Shown: one piece after another, positions 7,668-14,523 of the stretch | Position numbering within the stretch: the stretch's first letter is position 1 | How the letters are laid out: each line of letters begins with the position of its first letter | Assembly (NCBI GenBank): GCA_023400335.1 | Contig: JAEXFF010000294.1 | Coordinates: 1 to 19,336 of the forward strand | Source: Bacteroidota bacterium | GTDB taxonomy: Bacteria > Bacteroidota > Bacteroidia > Bacteroidales > Marinifilaceae | Direction: 5' to 3' | Length of the DNA: 19,336 bases | Translations under genes and position numbers: made by a program | Notes under the pieces: model-generated | Databases searched by the model: none | Told to the model about the DNA's origin: nothing | Seen by the model: only the letters and a program-made list of their open reading frames with translations

Positions 7668-9191
7668 ATGAAAAAGAGAATTATATTCAAAACTATCTTT
7701 TGTTTTTTAGGAATAGCTTTATCTGCTTGTGAAGAATTTCTAACGGAAGAGCCGGAAGGACAGGTGTCTTACAGTAATTATTGGAAAACGGAACAGGATG
7801 TGGAAAATGCTGTATACGGCATGCACTCGTATTTGCGTTACGCAATGACCGGCTCAGAGGTGTTGTACCGTGACCGGGGATTACCTTTTGATGAATTCAG
7901 TAGTGTATGGATTGATATTGAAAATAATGAGTTGGAAAAGAGATGGAGCAGAGACGATGCTTCTCTCTCGTGGTATAATTGTTATAAGGTTATTGCCTGT
8001 GCCAATATGATTATCGAAAATATCCGCCGGGCGGATTTACAGGAAGAAAGGTATAATTTTTATCTCGGGCAGGCATATACCGTCAGAGCCTGGGTATATT
8101 TTAATATTTGTCAGACCTGGGGAGATGCTCCGCTGATACTGGAAAGTGAGGACGTAGGAGAAAAAGCGAGAATTCCTTGGCCGGAAATTTTAGATGTTGT
8201 CATAGGTGATCTGAAAGAAGCTGTCCGCTTGCTTCCAACGGCGGATAAACTTGCCGACAGTGAAGGAAAAGCAATACAAAGTAAGCAAACGCCAAGCAAG
8301 GGAATGGCCCAAGCCATTCTGGCCCATGTTTATGCCTGGAAGGCTTCTTTGAATAAGGAACCGGAATTGTATACCCAGGCTTTAAATGCAGCTAATGAAG
8401 TGATAAATAGCGGGGTTTACTCTCTGGTATCCGACCCGGAGGAAGTATGCACGACTGTCTTGTTGGGCAATAGCCGGGAAGGAATTTTTGAAATTGAATG
8501 CCGCAATACCGAATCCGACTTATTGTTGAGTGGACGTATTAATCAAATCTGCCAGACTTGGCCTTTGGAACGCTTAGCTACTCCTGCTAAAAAGAGAAAT
8601 CTGAGGATAAACAATTCTACAGTAATGGCATTATATTCTGATCCCCGGGATAAAAGACGGGATTCCTACTTTTATAAACTGGATTCCATGGCCAATGTCA
8701 GTACATCGATTACCCAGGGAGCCGCTTATATTTACAAATGGAGGCATATCATTTTTTATGAAAGCGGATTTTTAACGGGTTATTCTAAAGGATATGAAGA
8801 CAATATCATTCTGATTCGTCTGGGAGGACTTATGCTTTTAAGGGCGGAGATCAAAGCCCGTCTGGGAGATATACAGGGAGCTGTTGCCGATGTAAATCTT
8901 GTGCGGAGACGAGCGGGGGCCAGAGATTATTCTCCTGCAGAAGGGGACTTACTAAAATTTATTTATCAGGAAAGAGTACGGGAATTGTTTTTAGAAGGAA
9001 TTTCAATACGTTATTTCGATATTGTGAGGAATGGTTTTTATAGGGAAGAATTGAGGGGAAAATTCCGGACACTGACAGACGAAGATGTCGCTAACGGAGC
9101 GCTTTTCCTTCCGGTGAGGAACAGTGCTTTTCTGAATAATACACTTATGAGGCAAACCACTTATTGGTTACAAAATGGTTTTGACAATTAA
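7668..9191 (+). CDS. susD: SusD/RagB-family surface lipoprotein
   Basis: A 507-residue lipoprotein. The signal peptide ends in the lipobox ALSAC with Cys21 as the lipidated residue. Helical TPR-like repeats typical of SusD follow, including QAYTVRAWVYFNICQTWGDAPLI at about 137-159, a stretch shared by nearly all SusD proteins. The C-terminal half has the usual RLGGLMLLRAEIKARLGD and YQERVRELFLEG signatures. The start is 5 bp after the susC stop, indicating tight coupling. It would sit as the lid on the SusC barrel and bind the ligand outside the cell. The family call is secure; ligand unknown. The symbol is a family name. Confidence 0.95.
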   Translation: MKKRIIFKTIFCFLGIALSACEEFLTEEPEGQVSYSNYWKTEQDVENAVYGMHSYLRYAMTGSEVLYRDRGLPFDEFSSVWIDIENNELEKRWSRDDASLSWYNCYKVIACANMIIENIRRADLQEERYNFYLGQAYTVRAWVYFNICQTWGDAPLILESEDVGEKARIPWPEILDVVIGDLKEAVRLLPTADKLADSEGKAIQSKQTPSKGMAQAILAHVYAWKASLNKEPELYTQALNAANEVINSGVYSLVSDPEEVCTTVLLGNSREGIFEIECRNTESDLLLSGRINQICQTWPLERLATPAKKRNLRINNSTVMALYSDPRDKRRDSYFYKLDSMANVSTSITQGAAYIYKWRHIIFYESGFLTGYSKGYEDNIILIRLGGLMLLRAEIKARLGDIQGAVADVNLVRRRAGARDYSPAEGDLLKFIYQERVRELFLEGISIRYFDIVRNGFYREELRGKFRTLTDEDVANGALFLPVRNSAFLNNTLMRQTTYWLQNGFDN

Positions 9192-9206
9192 CTTAAAAAA
9201 GCAATT

Positions 9207-9830
9207 ATGAAAAAATATTTATTTTGGCTAGGGATTATTCTGGCTATATATGCCTGTGAAAATGACAATTACCACGATACAGGTCTGGCAGATGGAAAAC
9301 ACGATTGCAGTATGTGGGACTATTTTGCGAAAGATCATGAAAATTGGGATTCTGTTGTCATAATGATTGAACGGGCCGGCTTGATTACTATTTTCGATGG
9401 TACTCATCCGCAATATAAAGAGATTACTTTTTTCGGGATAACAAATCTGTCTGTCATTGAATTTTTAGTGAATAAGTTAGATGAAAACCAGGAAATGGTA
9501 TACAAAGGTGTTCGGGACATACCCGAAGAAATGTGCAGGCGGATTTTGTTATCCCATATTGTCCCGAAGAAAATCAGGATGGAAGAAGTCGATTATGAAG
9601 TAAAGGGTACTTTAACGGGAGGTACTATTGTAAAAACCCTTTCCGGTTGTGATTTACGGGTATACCGGGCCAGAACCTCCTTTATGGGGGTACCGGATAT
9701 CGGTGCGGAAGAATTGAAGATTCATGCCTTGGAGAGCGGGCAGCAGGCAAGTGTGGGTTCGTCCAATATTGAAGTAACCAATGGAGTGGTACATGCTTTG
9801 GCTTATACTTATCAAATGACAGAACTTTAA
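9207..9830 (+). CDS. Fasciclin (FAS1)-domain lipoprotein
   Basis: A 207-residue lipoprotein with lipobox IYAC (Cys17). One FAS1-like domain fills about 30-205. The H1-like segment is FFGITNLSVIEFLVNKL, the H2-like segment is ILLSHIV, and the end VTNGVVHALAYTY matches the conserved ATNGVIHVID-type close of fasciclin domains. The gene lies 15 bp after susD in the same operon. FAS1 lipoproteins are common companions of SusC/SusD pairs in Bacteroidota and are thought to help surface binding or adhesion; the exact role is unproven. Confidence 0.82.
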   Translation: MKKYLFWLGIILAIYACENDNYHDTGLADGKHDCSMWDYFAKDHENWDSVVIMIERAGLITIFDGTHPQYKEITFFGITNLSVIEFLVNKLDENQEMVYKGVRDIPEEMCRRILLSHIVPKKIRMEEVDYEVKGTLTGGTIVKTLSGCDLRVYRARTSFMGVPDIGAEELKIHALESGQQASVGSSNIEVTNGVVHALAYTYQMTEL

Positions 9831-9841
9831 AAGGAAGAACG

Positions 9842-10270
9842 ATGAAAATTTTATTTAAATTAATGGGGATGCTGACCGGAATTATGGCGCTAATGGGTTG
9901 TGATCATACCCCTATCGGTTATTTGGATGTACGGAATGCAGTCTATCATCCGGATACAGTGTATTTTAAAGCGGTACTGAATCCGGAGGACCCCGAAGAT
10001 GCCCGGCGTATTCAATTTGAAATTCCCTGGCAAACTACTACCATTGAAGGGGTGGAAGGGACTTTACCTATTATTTACCAGATCCGGAGTATTGCCTGTA
10101 AACAGGGGCAGGAAGAAGCGGAACGGCAATTCCGGATGATTCGGAAAGGGGTAATAGAACTTCCCTGGAATCATACCGTTCCTCCAGGGAACTATATATT
10201 CAATTTACAACTTAGTAATGAGGGTCATTCTTGTGCGAAAGACTCTCTCATCACCATAGTAATATATTGA
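9842..10270 (+). CDS. Small SusCD-associated lipoprotein of unknown function
   Basis: This 142-residue protein has a lipoprotein signal peptide ending LMGC (Cys20). The mature chain is beta-rich: YLDVRNAVYHPDTVYFKAVL, then IQFEIPWQTTTIEG, then IELPWNHTVPPGNYIFNLQLSN near the C terminus. This resembles the small Ig/SusE-like accessory lipoproteins at the end of SusC/SusD operons. It starts 11 bp after the fasciclin gene and is the last gene of the operon. I cannot assign a specific family. A surface-exposed accessory ligand-binding role is an inference from context. Confidence 0.7.
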   Translation: MKILFKLMGMLTGIMALMGCDHTPIGYLDVRNAVYHPDTVYFKAVLNPEDPEDARRIQFEIPWQTTTIEGVEGTLPIIYQIRSIACKQGQEEAERQFRMIRKGVIELPWNHTVPPGNYIFNLQLSNEGHSCAKDSLITIVIY

Positions 10271-10407
10271 TTACAGAAGATGAACGATACTAAAACGAAA
10301 GATAGGGGAGATTATTGTTTAGAAAAATGTAAAGAAAACCATGAATATTTTAAACATATATTGCAAAATTGAAAGTTTTTCGTTTTCTTTGTCCAGTACA
10401 AAGTGGA

Positions 10408-10427
10408 AAAGGTTTGCAAAAACCTTT
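10408..10427. repeat. Perfect 8-bp hairpin with GCAA tetraloop
   Basis: AAAGGTTT, GCAA and AAACCTTT form a perfect stem closed by a GNRA-type loop. The flanks are only weakly T-rich, so terminator function for the susCD operon is uncertain, though no better terminator was found downstream of that operon. Confidence 0.5.
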
Positions 10428-10617
10428 ATAAGTATCGTAAGTGTTCTGAAACGTTCCAAATCAGATAAAAGGGTAAAATATATGGGAATTGGAGCGGGAA
10501 GGCAACGCTCACGTTCGGGGATATCTATAACCACACAAGCAGTGGTACTATATAGCCTACGGACGTGGGGTTGCTCTATTGTTTCCCGATGGTTTACCCG
10601 CCTTTCTGGTGCAATAT

Positions 10618-10662
10618 GAGTCAATCCCAGTCTGTAGGTTTTCTTGACTGCTAGATTGACTC
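10618..10662. repeat. Two-part hairpin
   Basis: GAGTCAATC (10618-10626) pairs perfectly with GATTGACTC (10654-10662). Inside it CAGTC (10628-10632) pairs with GACTG (10646-10650), leaving a small internal loop and a 13-nt terminal loop. This is a stable stem within the non-coding stretch. Confidence 0.55.
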
Positions 10663-10747
10663 TATACAACGGCAATTTATTGTCTACGAGAATTGACGCA
10701 TAACTCTTTGAGTTGGTGATGAGAACAAAAGACCAATAATTGCATTT

Positions 10748-10833
10748 GAAAACAGTCCGGCAAGGTAGTCATTCTTATTGGGCATGTTGCAACGAACGAA
10801 CCTTCTAAGTCAGAATATCTGTCGGCTGTTTTC
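10748..10833. repeat. Long 13-bp stem enclosing smaller stems
   Basis: GAAAACAG plus CCGGC (10748-10761, one bulged T at 10756) pairs with GTCGG plus CTGTTTTC (10821-10833), including one G-U pair. Enclosed short repeats (AAGGT/ACCTT, ATTCT/AGAAT and the palindrome GTTGCAAC) suggest a branched fold. TTTTTAT follows at 10834-10840. Confidence 0.5.
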
Positions 10834-11015
10834 TTTTTATATTTTCATTCTGGTTCGGATATTGATGCAGAAAACGGCCGGAGGTCCGAAGTGAGAGATC
10901 CTAATCCAACTTTGAAGGAAATATTCCTGAGGATAATTCAAATTGAAAGATCGTCCGTAAATCCCAAACAAAGGATAGAAAACGAACTTATAGCAAAATA
11001 GATAGAAAATAAGAA

Positions 11016-11050
11016 AGCTGTCAAAAAATTCTGACAGCTCTTTATTTTTT
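11016..11050. terminator. Bidirectional intrinsic terminator
   Basis: AGCTGTCA (11016-11023) pairs with TGACAGCT (11032-11039). The + side runs into CTTTATTTTTT; the minus side has a T-rich tail too (complement of 11002-11015). It lies 24 bp beyond the stop of the minus-strand BFD-like gene and would also end any rightward transcript from the non-coding stretch. Confidence 0.8.
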
Positions 11051-11073
11051 ACAGATTGAGTCGTATAACGACT

Positions 11074-11250
11074 TTACGGGTGACTGATTTCATCTAAAAT
11101 CTCCTGAATTTGTGCCTGACACCCTCCGCAGCCTGTTCCGGCATTTGTGCATTCTCCCACTTCTTCTACTGTTTTTAACCCCTTTTCCCGGATCGCTTTT
11201 TCAATTTCTTCCCGGCTTACTTCAAAACAATGACAAATAATTTCGCTCAT
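11074..11250 (-). CDS. BFD-like [2Fe-2S]-binding protein
   Basis: This 58-residue protein reads MSEIICHCFEVSREEIEKAI..., ending DEISHP. It fits the Fer2_BFD family: the first ligand pair is C6-x-C8, the second C41-x2-C44 in AGTGCGGCQ, and the glycine-rich approach and helical tail (AQIQEILDEI) are normal. The length suits stand-alone bacterioferritin-associated-ferredoxin-like proteins (about 50-75 residues). Such proteins carry a [2Fe-2S] cluster and can donate electrons for iron release from bacterioferritin or serve related redox tasks; no bacterioferritin gene is in view. It is monocistronic, with a possible -7 box at 11298-11305 and a terminator at 11016-11050. The family call is confident; the partner is unknown. 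Confidence 0.9.
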   Translation of the reverse strand: MSEIICHCFEVSREEIEKAIREKGLKTVEEVGECTNAGTGCGGCQAQIQEILDEISHP

Positions 11251-11297
11251 ACTTTTAATTTTATAGTTAAAAATCCAATAAACTCTCCTTTATTTTT

Positions 11298-11305
11298 CAA
11301 AAATA
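11298..11305 (-). promoter_or_regulatory. Possible -7 box for the BFD-like gene
   Basis: On the minus strand TATTTTTG fits TAnnTTTG and would start transcription about 40 nt before the ATG at 11250. The -33 box is poor. Confidence 0.35.
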
Positions 11306-11783
11306 CTATAAAGCACAAAAAAAGAACTATAAATCCAATTGAATGTTTTTATAAATATATTGATAAAATCTATTTAATTAGAAATTTTTGGGCCATAAAT
11401 GTGTCACAAAAGAAGAAGAAAAAACATATCCTTATAGAAATGGGGAATAAGCAGAAGTTGGAAGATCGGCTAATTGAATTTATTTTCTGACCCGTAAAAG
11501 ATATCGGATGATTGGAAAATCATGAGGGAATCAGTTTTTTAATCTATATTGTTCTAAATGTTGAGATAGTCCGGAATGAAAATTTTGGACTATTTTGATA
11601 CTTAGAGGTGAGGAACAAGCAAATAAATTTTGAAAAGGTAAAAATAGATTTGTTCCTGAAAGAGGATAATTTTATCTGTTTCTCTTTTAAATAGAGAAAA
11701 ATATTTAGATGAGTTATATATTTTTTATTAATTTTACACAATAAATGTAGTTCATTGTCTGGTAAATGAAAAAAATCAAATTG

Positions 11784-11808
11784 TGTCACAAAATGACGGA
11801 AAGTGACA
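11784..11808. promoter_or_regulatory. Inverted repeat upstream of the envelope cluster
   Basis: TGTCAC (11784-11789) and GTGACA (11803-11808) are perfect half-sites separated by 13 bp, 40 bp before the transglutaminase-like gene. The left half belongs to the 12-mer TGTGTCACAAAA, which also occurs at 11400-11411. An operator is plausible but unproven. Confidence 0.3.
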
Positions 11809-11848
11809 TATCTCTATTAGATAAAATGAATTCATTAAAAAACGTATT

Positions 11849-14452
11849 ATGAAGATATGGTTTTTATGCTTCGGGTTATTGGGTATTTTCCAGTCCGTAT
11901 TTGCTCAGACTTATGAGGAATGGTTGAAAGAGCAGAAATCTCAATACAATCGTATGTTAAAAGAGACGAACCGGGGATTAGAAGAATTGCAGAAAGACTA
12001 TGATAATTTTGTTAAGCAAAGAGATGAGGAATTTGCGGAGTTCCTCAAACAGCGTTGGACAGCTTTTGAAATATTAAAGGGAAATTTACCGGAACGGGAG
12101 CCGGAGCCGAGGGTTGCTCCTGTGTTGCAAAAGCATTCCAGGAGTTCGGTCGTGGAATTACAGACAACTGAAATGAATCCGGGAAATACGCGTTTACTGG
12201 AGGCGCCTCTTCCCCGGGTGAAAAAGAGCATTCAAAGGGGCTTTCCGGTTGTACGTATGGACGTAAACTTTTATGGGAACCGGTTGAAACTGGTTTTGGA
12301 CCAGAATCTGTGCAAACCTTTTACGGGAAAATTGGTTGAGTCGGATTTTGCTGATTATTGGCTAAGTATGAGTCATACGAATTACGATGATTTATTGGAT
12401 CAGTTATTGGGTTGGAAAGAGCAGTTGGGATTGAATGACTGGGGATATTATATGTTGTTGGGGCGTTGTGCAGAAGTTTTTGTAAAGGATGAAAATTCGC
12501 GTCAATTGCTGGTCTGGTTCCTCATGAATAAATCGGGATATTCGGCCCGGGTCGGTTATGGCGGAAATGAAATAGCTGTATTATTGCCTGCTGTGCAGGA
12601 TATTTTCTTTTTGTCTTTTATTGTAAAGGATGGAGTTCGTTATTATATCACCCGACCGATAAATAAGTCTTTATATACTTACGATAAGAATTTTTCCGGT
12701 AGTGATCGTTGTCCGGACCTGCGCTTTTCTTCTTCATTGAATTTTTCGCCGAAAATTCAGGGGAAGCGGATATTAAAATACAAAGGGCAGGAATATGCGA
12801 TTACCTACAATCAGGGGGTAACGGCATTTTTTAAAGATTACCCTTCTACGGAATTGAATGTTTATTTTGAAACGCCTTTATCGGCAACACTGAAAGAAAG
12901 TATAGAAGAAAATTTCCGTCCGGTTTTGCAGCCGATGACTCAGGAAAAACGGGTGGAATGGATATTAGGGCTTTTACAACAGGCATTTCCCTATAAGACA
13001 GATGAGGAACAGTTCGGGCATGAAAAATATTTTTTCTCGGAAGAAATGTTTTTTTATCCCTATAGCGATTGTGAAGACCGGGCTGTTTTATTTTCCCGCT
13101 TAGTGGATATGTTGACGGGTTTACCGGGAATCGGGTTGAGTTATCCGGGGCATGTGGCGTCAGCTGTTAAGTTGCCGGAAGAGATGAGGGGGGATTACGT
13201 AAAATATGAACGGGGTTTATATACTGTTTGTGATCCGACGTATATGGGAGCCGGGCTAGGAGTTGGGATGCCGGAGTTTATAGGAAAAAGGGTGGATGTA
13301 ATTCCGATTACGGGAAGGCGGATTTCGCGGGAAAGGGAAGACCGGATTGCTTCTTTGGTAGGAAAAGCAGGCGGGGTAATTTTGAATCGTTCCAGTTTAA
13401 TGCAATTTGCGGAAGATGGGAATGTATATGTTGCGGGAATATTTGAGAATAAATTTGAGAATGGAGCAAAATCTTTTGTTGTCCCGGCTAAGAATCGGAT
13501 GATTTTTGTGGCAAAAGTAAATCCGCAGGATCGTTTTGAATGGGTATTGCCTTTAGGAGGGAAAGGGGTGAACATGCCTCATCATCTTAAAATAGACGGG
13601 GATCGTATTTTATTGTCCGGAACCTTTGAGCAAGATGCTGATTTCGGAGGTATCCGGCTTCAATCGAAGGCGGAAGCAGATTTATTTACAGCCGGTATTG
13701 CTCCTGAAGGAAAAGTAATATGGGCTGCCGGAGCGGGCTTACAACCTGATGAAGGTAAAACGGGGTTTAATTATATTGTTCGTTTCGGAAAAAAGGGAGA
13801 ACTACTGCAAAGTGAGGTGCAACCGGATGCTATAGGTTCATTTTTACCGGGTATTTATATTACGCGCAGAGAAGAGGTGGTTGTTGCCGGAGCATTTAAC
13901 CGGTGGACGGGAATTTCCAAATTGACAGCTTCCGGTAAGCAGACGATGGCTGTAATGAATATGCCGGAACAATTGAAAGAATTGGCAGACAATCAGATTA
14001 ATAATCGTACGGATAAAGGATTAGCGGGTTTGTTGGCAGTCATTACGATGATACAGGAACGGGATACGCCTGTCAGCGGAGCGATGGCTTTGCAGGCTTT
14101 GGACCAGTATAATCCTACTTTTAAAAGTCGTTGTCCTGCGATCTATAAAAATATAGGAAAGATAGAATTTATCCGGGGAGAAGAAGGGATTATACGGATG
14201 AAGACTCAGAACGGAAAGGCTGTGAACTTTGATAAAGTACAGGTAAAGGACGGAAGCCGGATGCGAGTCATTCCTTTACCCGGTAATGATTTAAAAGTAG
14301 AGATTATAGACGGCATACAAGTAGGAAAAGCTTTTATTTGGTTCCGTTTGAATGAAGTTACGTTGAAAAGAGAAACGGGAGATATGGTTTTTGATTATGA
14401 TAAGGACCACACTCTGAGAACATTTAATATGAGCAAAGATATTCTGAATTGA
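11849..14452 (+). CDS. Secreted transglutaminase-like protein with coiled coil and propeller-like repeats
   Basis: An 867-residue exported protein. A signal peptide (1-19, SVFAQ) is followed by a charged coiled coil at about 22-75. Residues about 130-350 are a beta-rich region with no name I can give. Residues about 365-480 are a transglutaminase-like domain with a complete catalytic set: Cys408 in YSDCEDRA, His435 in YPGHVASA, Asp462 in CDPTYMG. Residues 520-690 contain SBBP/propeller-like repeats of the form GNVYVAGIF...FVAKVNP...WVLPLGG and DRILLSGTFEQDADFGG...IWAAGAG. The fold can hydrolyse, transfer or crosslink amides; which applies here is unknown. It is the first gene of the envelope cluster; the next gene follows 71 bp after the stop. 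A periplasmic or outer-membrane-associated enzyme is inferred. Confidence 0.83.
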   Translation: MKIWFLCFGLLGIFQSVFAQTYEEWLKEQKSQYNRMLKETNRGLEELQKDYDNFVKQRDEEFAEFLKQRWTAFEILKGNLPEREPEPRVAPVLQKHSRSSVVELQTTEMNPGNTRLLEAPLPRVKKSIQRGFPVVRMDVNFYGNRLKLVLDQNLCKPFTGKLVESDFADYWLSMSHTNYDDLLDQLLGWKEQLGLNDWGYYMLLGRCAEVFVKDENSRQLLVWFLMNKSGYSARVGYGGNEIAVLLPAVQDIFFLSFIVKDGVRYYITRPINKSLYTYDKNFSGSDRCPDLRFSSSLNFSPKIQGKRILKYKGQEYAITYNQGVTAFFKDYPSTELNVYFETPLSATLKESIEENFRPVLQPMTQEKRVEWILGLLQQAFPYKTDEEQFGHEKYFFSEEMFFYPYSDCEDRAVLFSRLVDMLTGLPGIGLSYPGHVASAVKLPEEMRGDYVKYERGLYTVCDPTYMGAGLGVGMPEFIGKRVDVIPITGRRISREREDRIASLVGKAGGVILNRSSLMQFAEDGNVYVAGIFENKFENGAKSFVVPAKNRMIFVAKVNPQDRFEWVLPLGGKGVNMPHHLKIDGDRILLSGTFEQDADFGGIRLQSKAEADLFTAGIAPEGKVIWAAGAGLQPDEGKTGFNYIVRFGKKGELLQSEVQPDAIGSFLPGIYITRREEVVVAGAFNRWTGISKLTASGKQTMAVMNMPEQLKELADNQINNRTDKGLAGLLAVITMIQERDTPVSGAMALQALDQYNPTFKSRCPAIYKNIGKIEFIRGEEGIIRMKTQNGKAVNFDKVQVKDGSRMRVIPLPGNDLKVEIIDGIQVGKAFIWFRLNEVTLKRETGDMVFDYDKDHTLRTFNMSKDILN

Positions 14453-14523
14453 AACCCGATCGGGTTAAAATCAGGTCAGACATTTTAGACAATACAAATA
14501 GATTAAAAAACAGATTAGAACTC

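Larger units (their letters stand above)
10271..11073. other. Non-coding stretch rich in inverted repeats
   Basis: About 800 bp lie between the susCD operon and the BFD-like gene. The core (about 10480-10900) is more GC-rich than ordinary intergenic DNA here and packed with potential stems: 10408-10427, 10492-10510, 10525-10555, 10618-10662, 10748-10833 and 10854-10890. Frames of about 80-118 codons are open on both strands, but none looks like a known protein or has good start signals. A structured RNA, a MITE-like element or a decayed insertion are all possible. It does not match what I remember of tmRNA or RNase P RNA. Confidence 0.5.
11251..11848. other. AT-rich intergenic region between the divergent BFD-like gene and envelope cluster
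   Basis: No supported gene was found; the open frames present are low-complexity Lys/Asn/Phe-rich or overlap the BFD-like gene. The stretch holds a possible minus-strand -7 box (11298-11305), a possible plus-strand -7 box TAGATTTG (11645-11652, with no TTTG at the right distance), a hairpin ATAGTCC/GGACTAT (11566-11593), and a 12-bp motif repeated at 11400 and 11782. Confidence 0.6.

Noticed and set aside
10408..10427. Terminator of the susCD operon at the GCAA hairpin
   Set aside because: The stem is AT-rich and not followed by a real T tract on the + strand, so terminator function is not claimed.
10319..10675. 118-codon minus and 92-codon plus open frames in the non-coding stretch
   Set aside because: They overlap each other on opposite strands, cover stable inverted repeats and have no recognisable domain. 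Structured non-coding DNA explains them better.
10480..10900. tmRNA or RNase P RNA
   Set aside because: Remembered hallmarks (the tmRNA tag reading frame and tRNA-like ends; the conserved GAGGAAAGTCC and ACAGAA boxes of RNase P) are not seen on either strand.
11230..11490. 86-codon + strand open frame
   Set aside because: It overlaps the 5' end of the BFD-like gene on the other strand and is a Lys/Asn-rich low-complexity reading of AT-rich DNA.
11544..11789. 81-codon minus-strand open frame
   Set aside because: Low-complexity Phe/Lys/Ile-rich translation of AT-rich intergenic DNA with no motif.
14449..14523. N-terminal extension of the CsgG/FlgT-like protein from a TTG
   Set aside because: It would place 25 polar residues before an otherwise perfect signal peptide; the ATG at 14524 is preferred.
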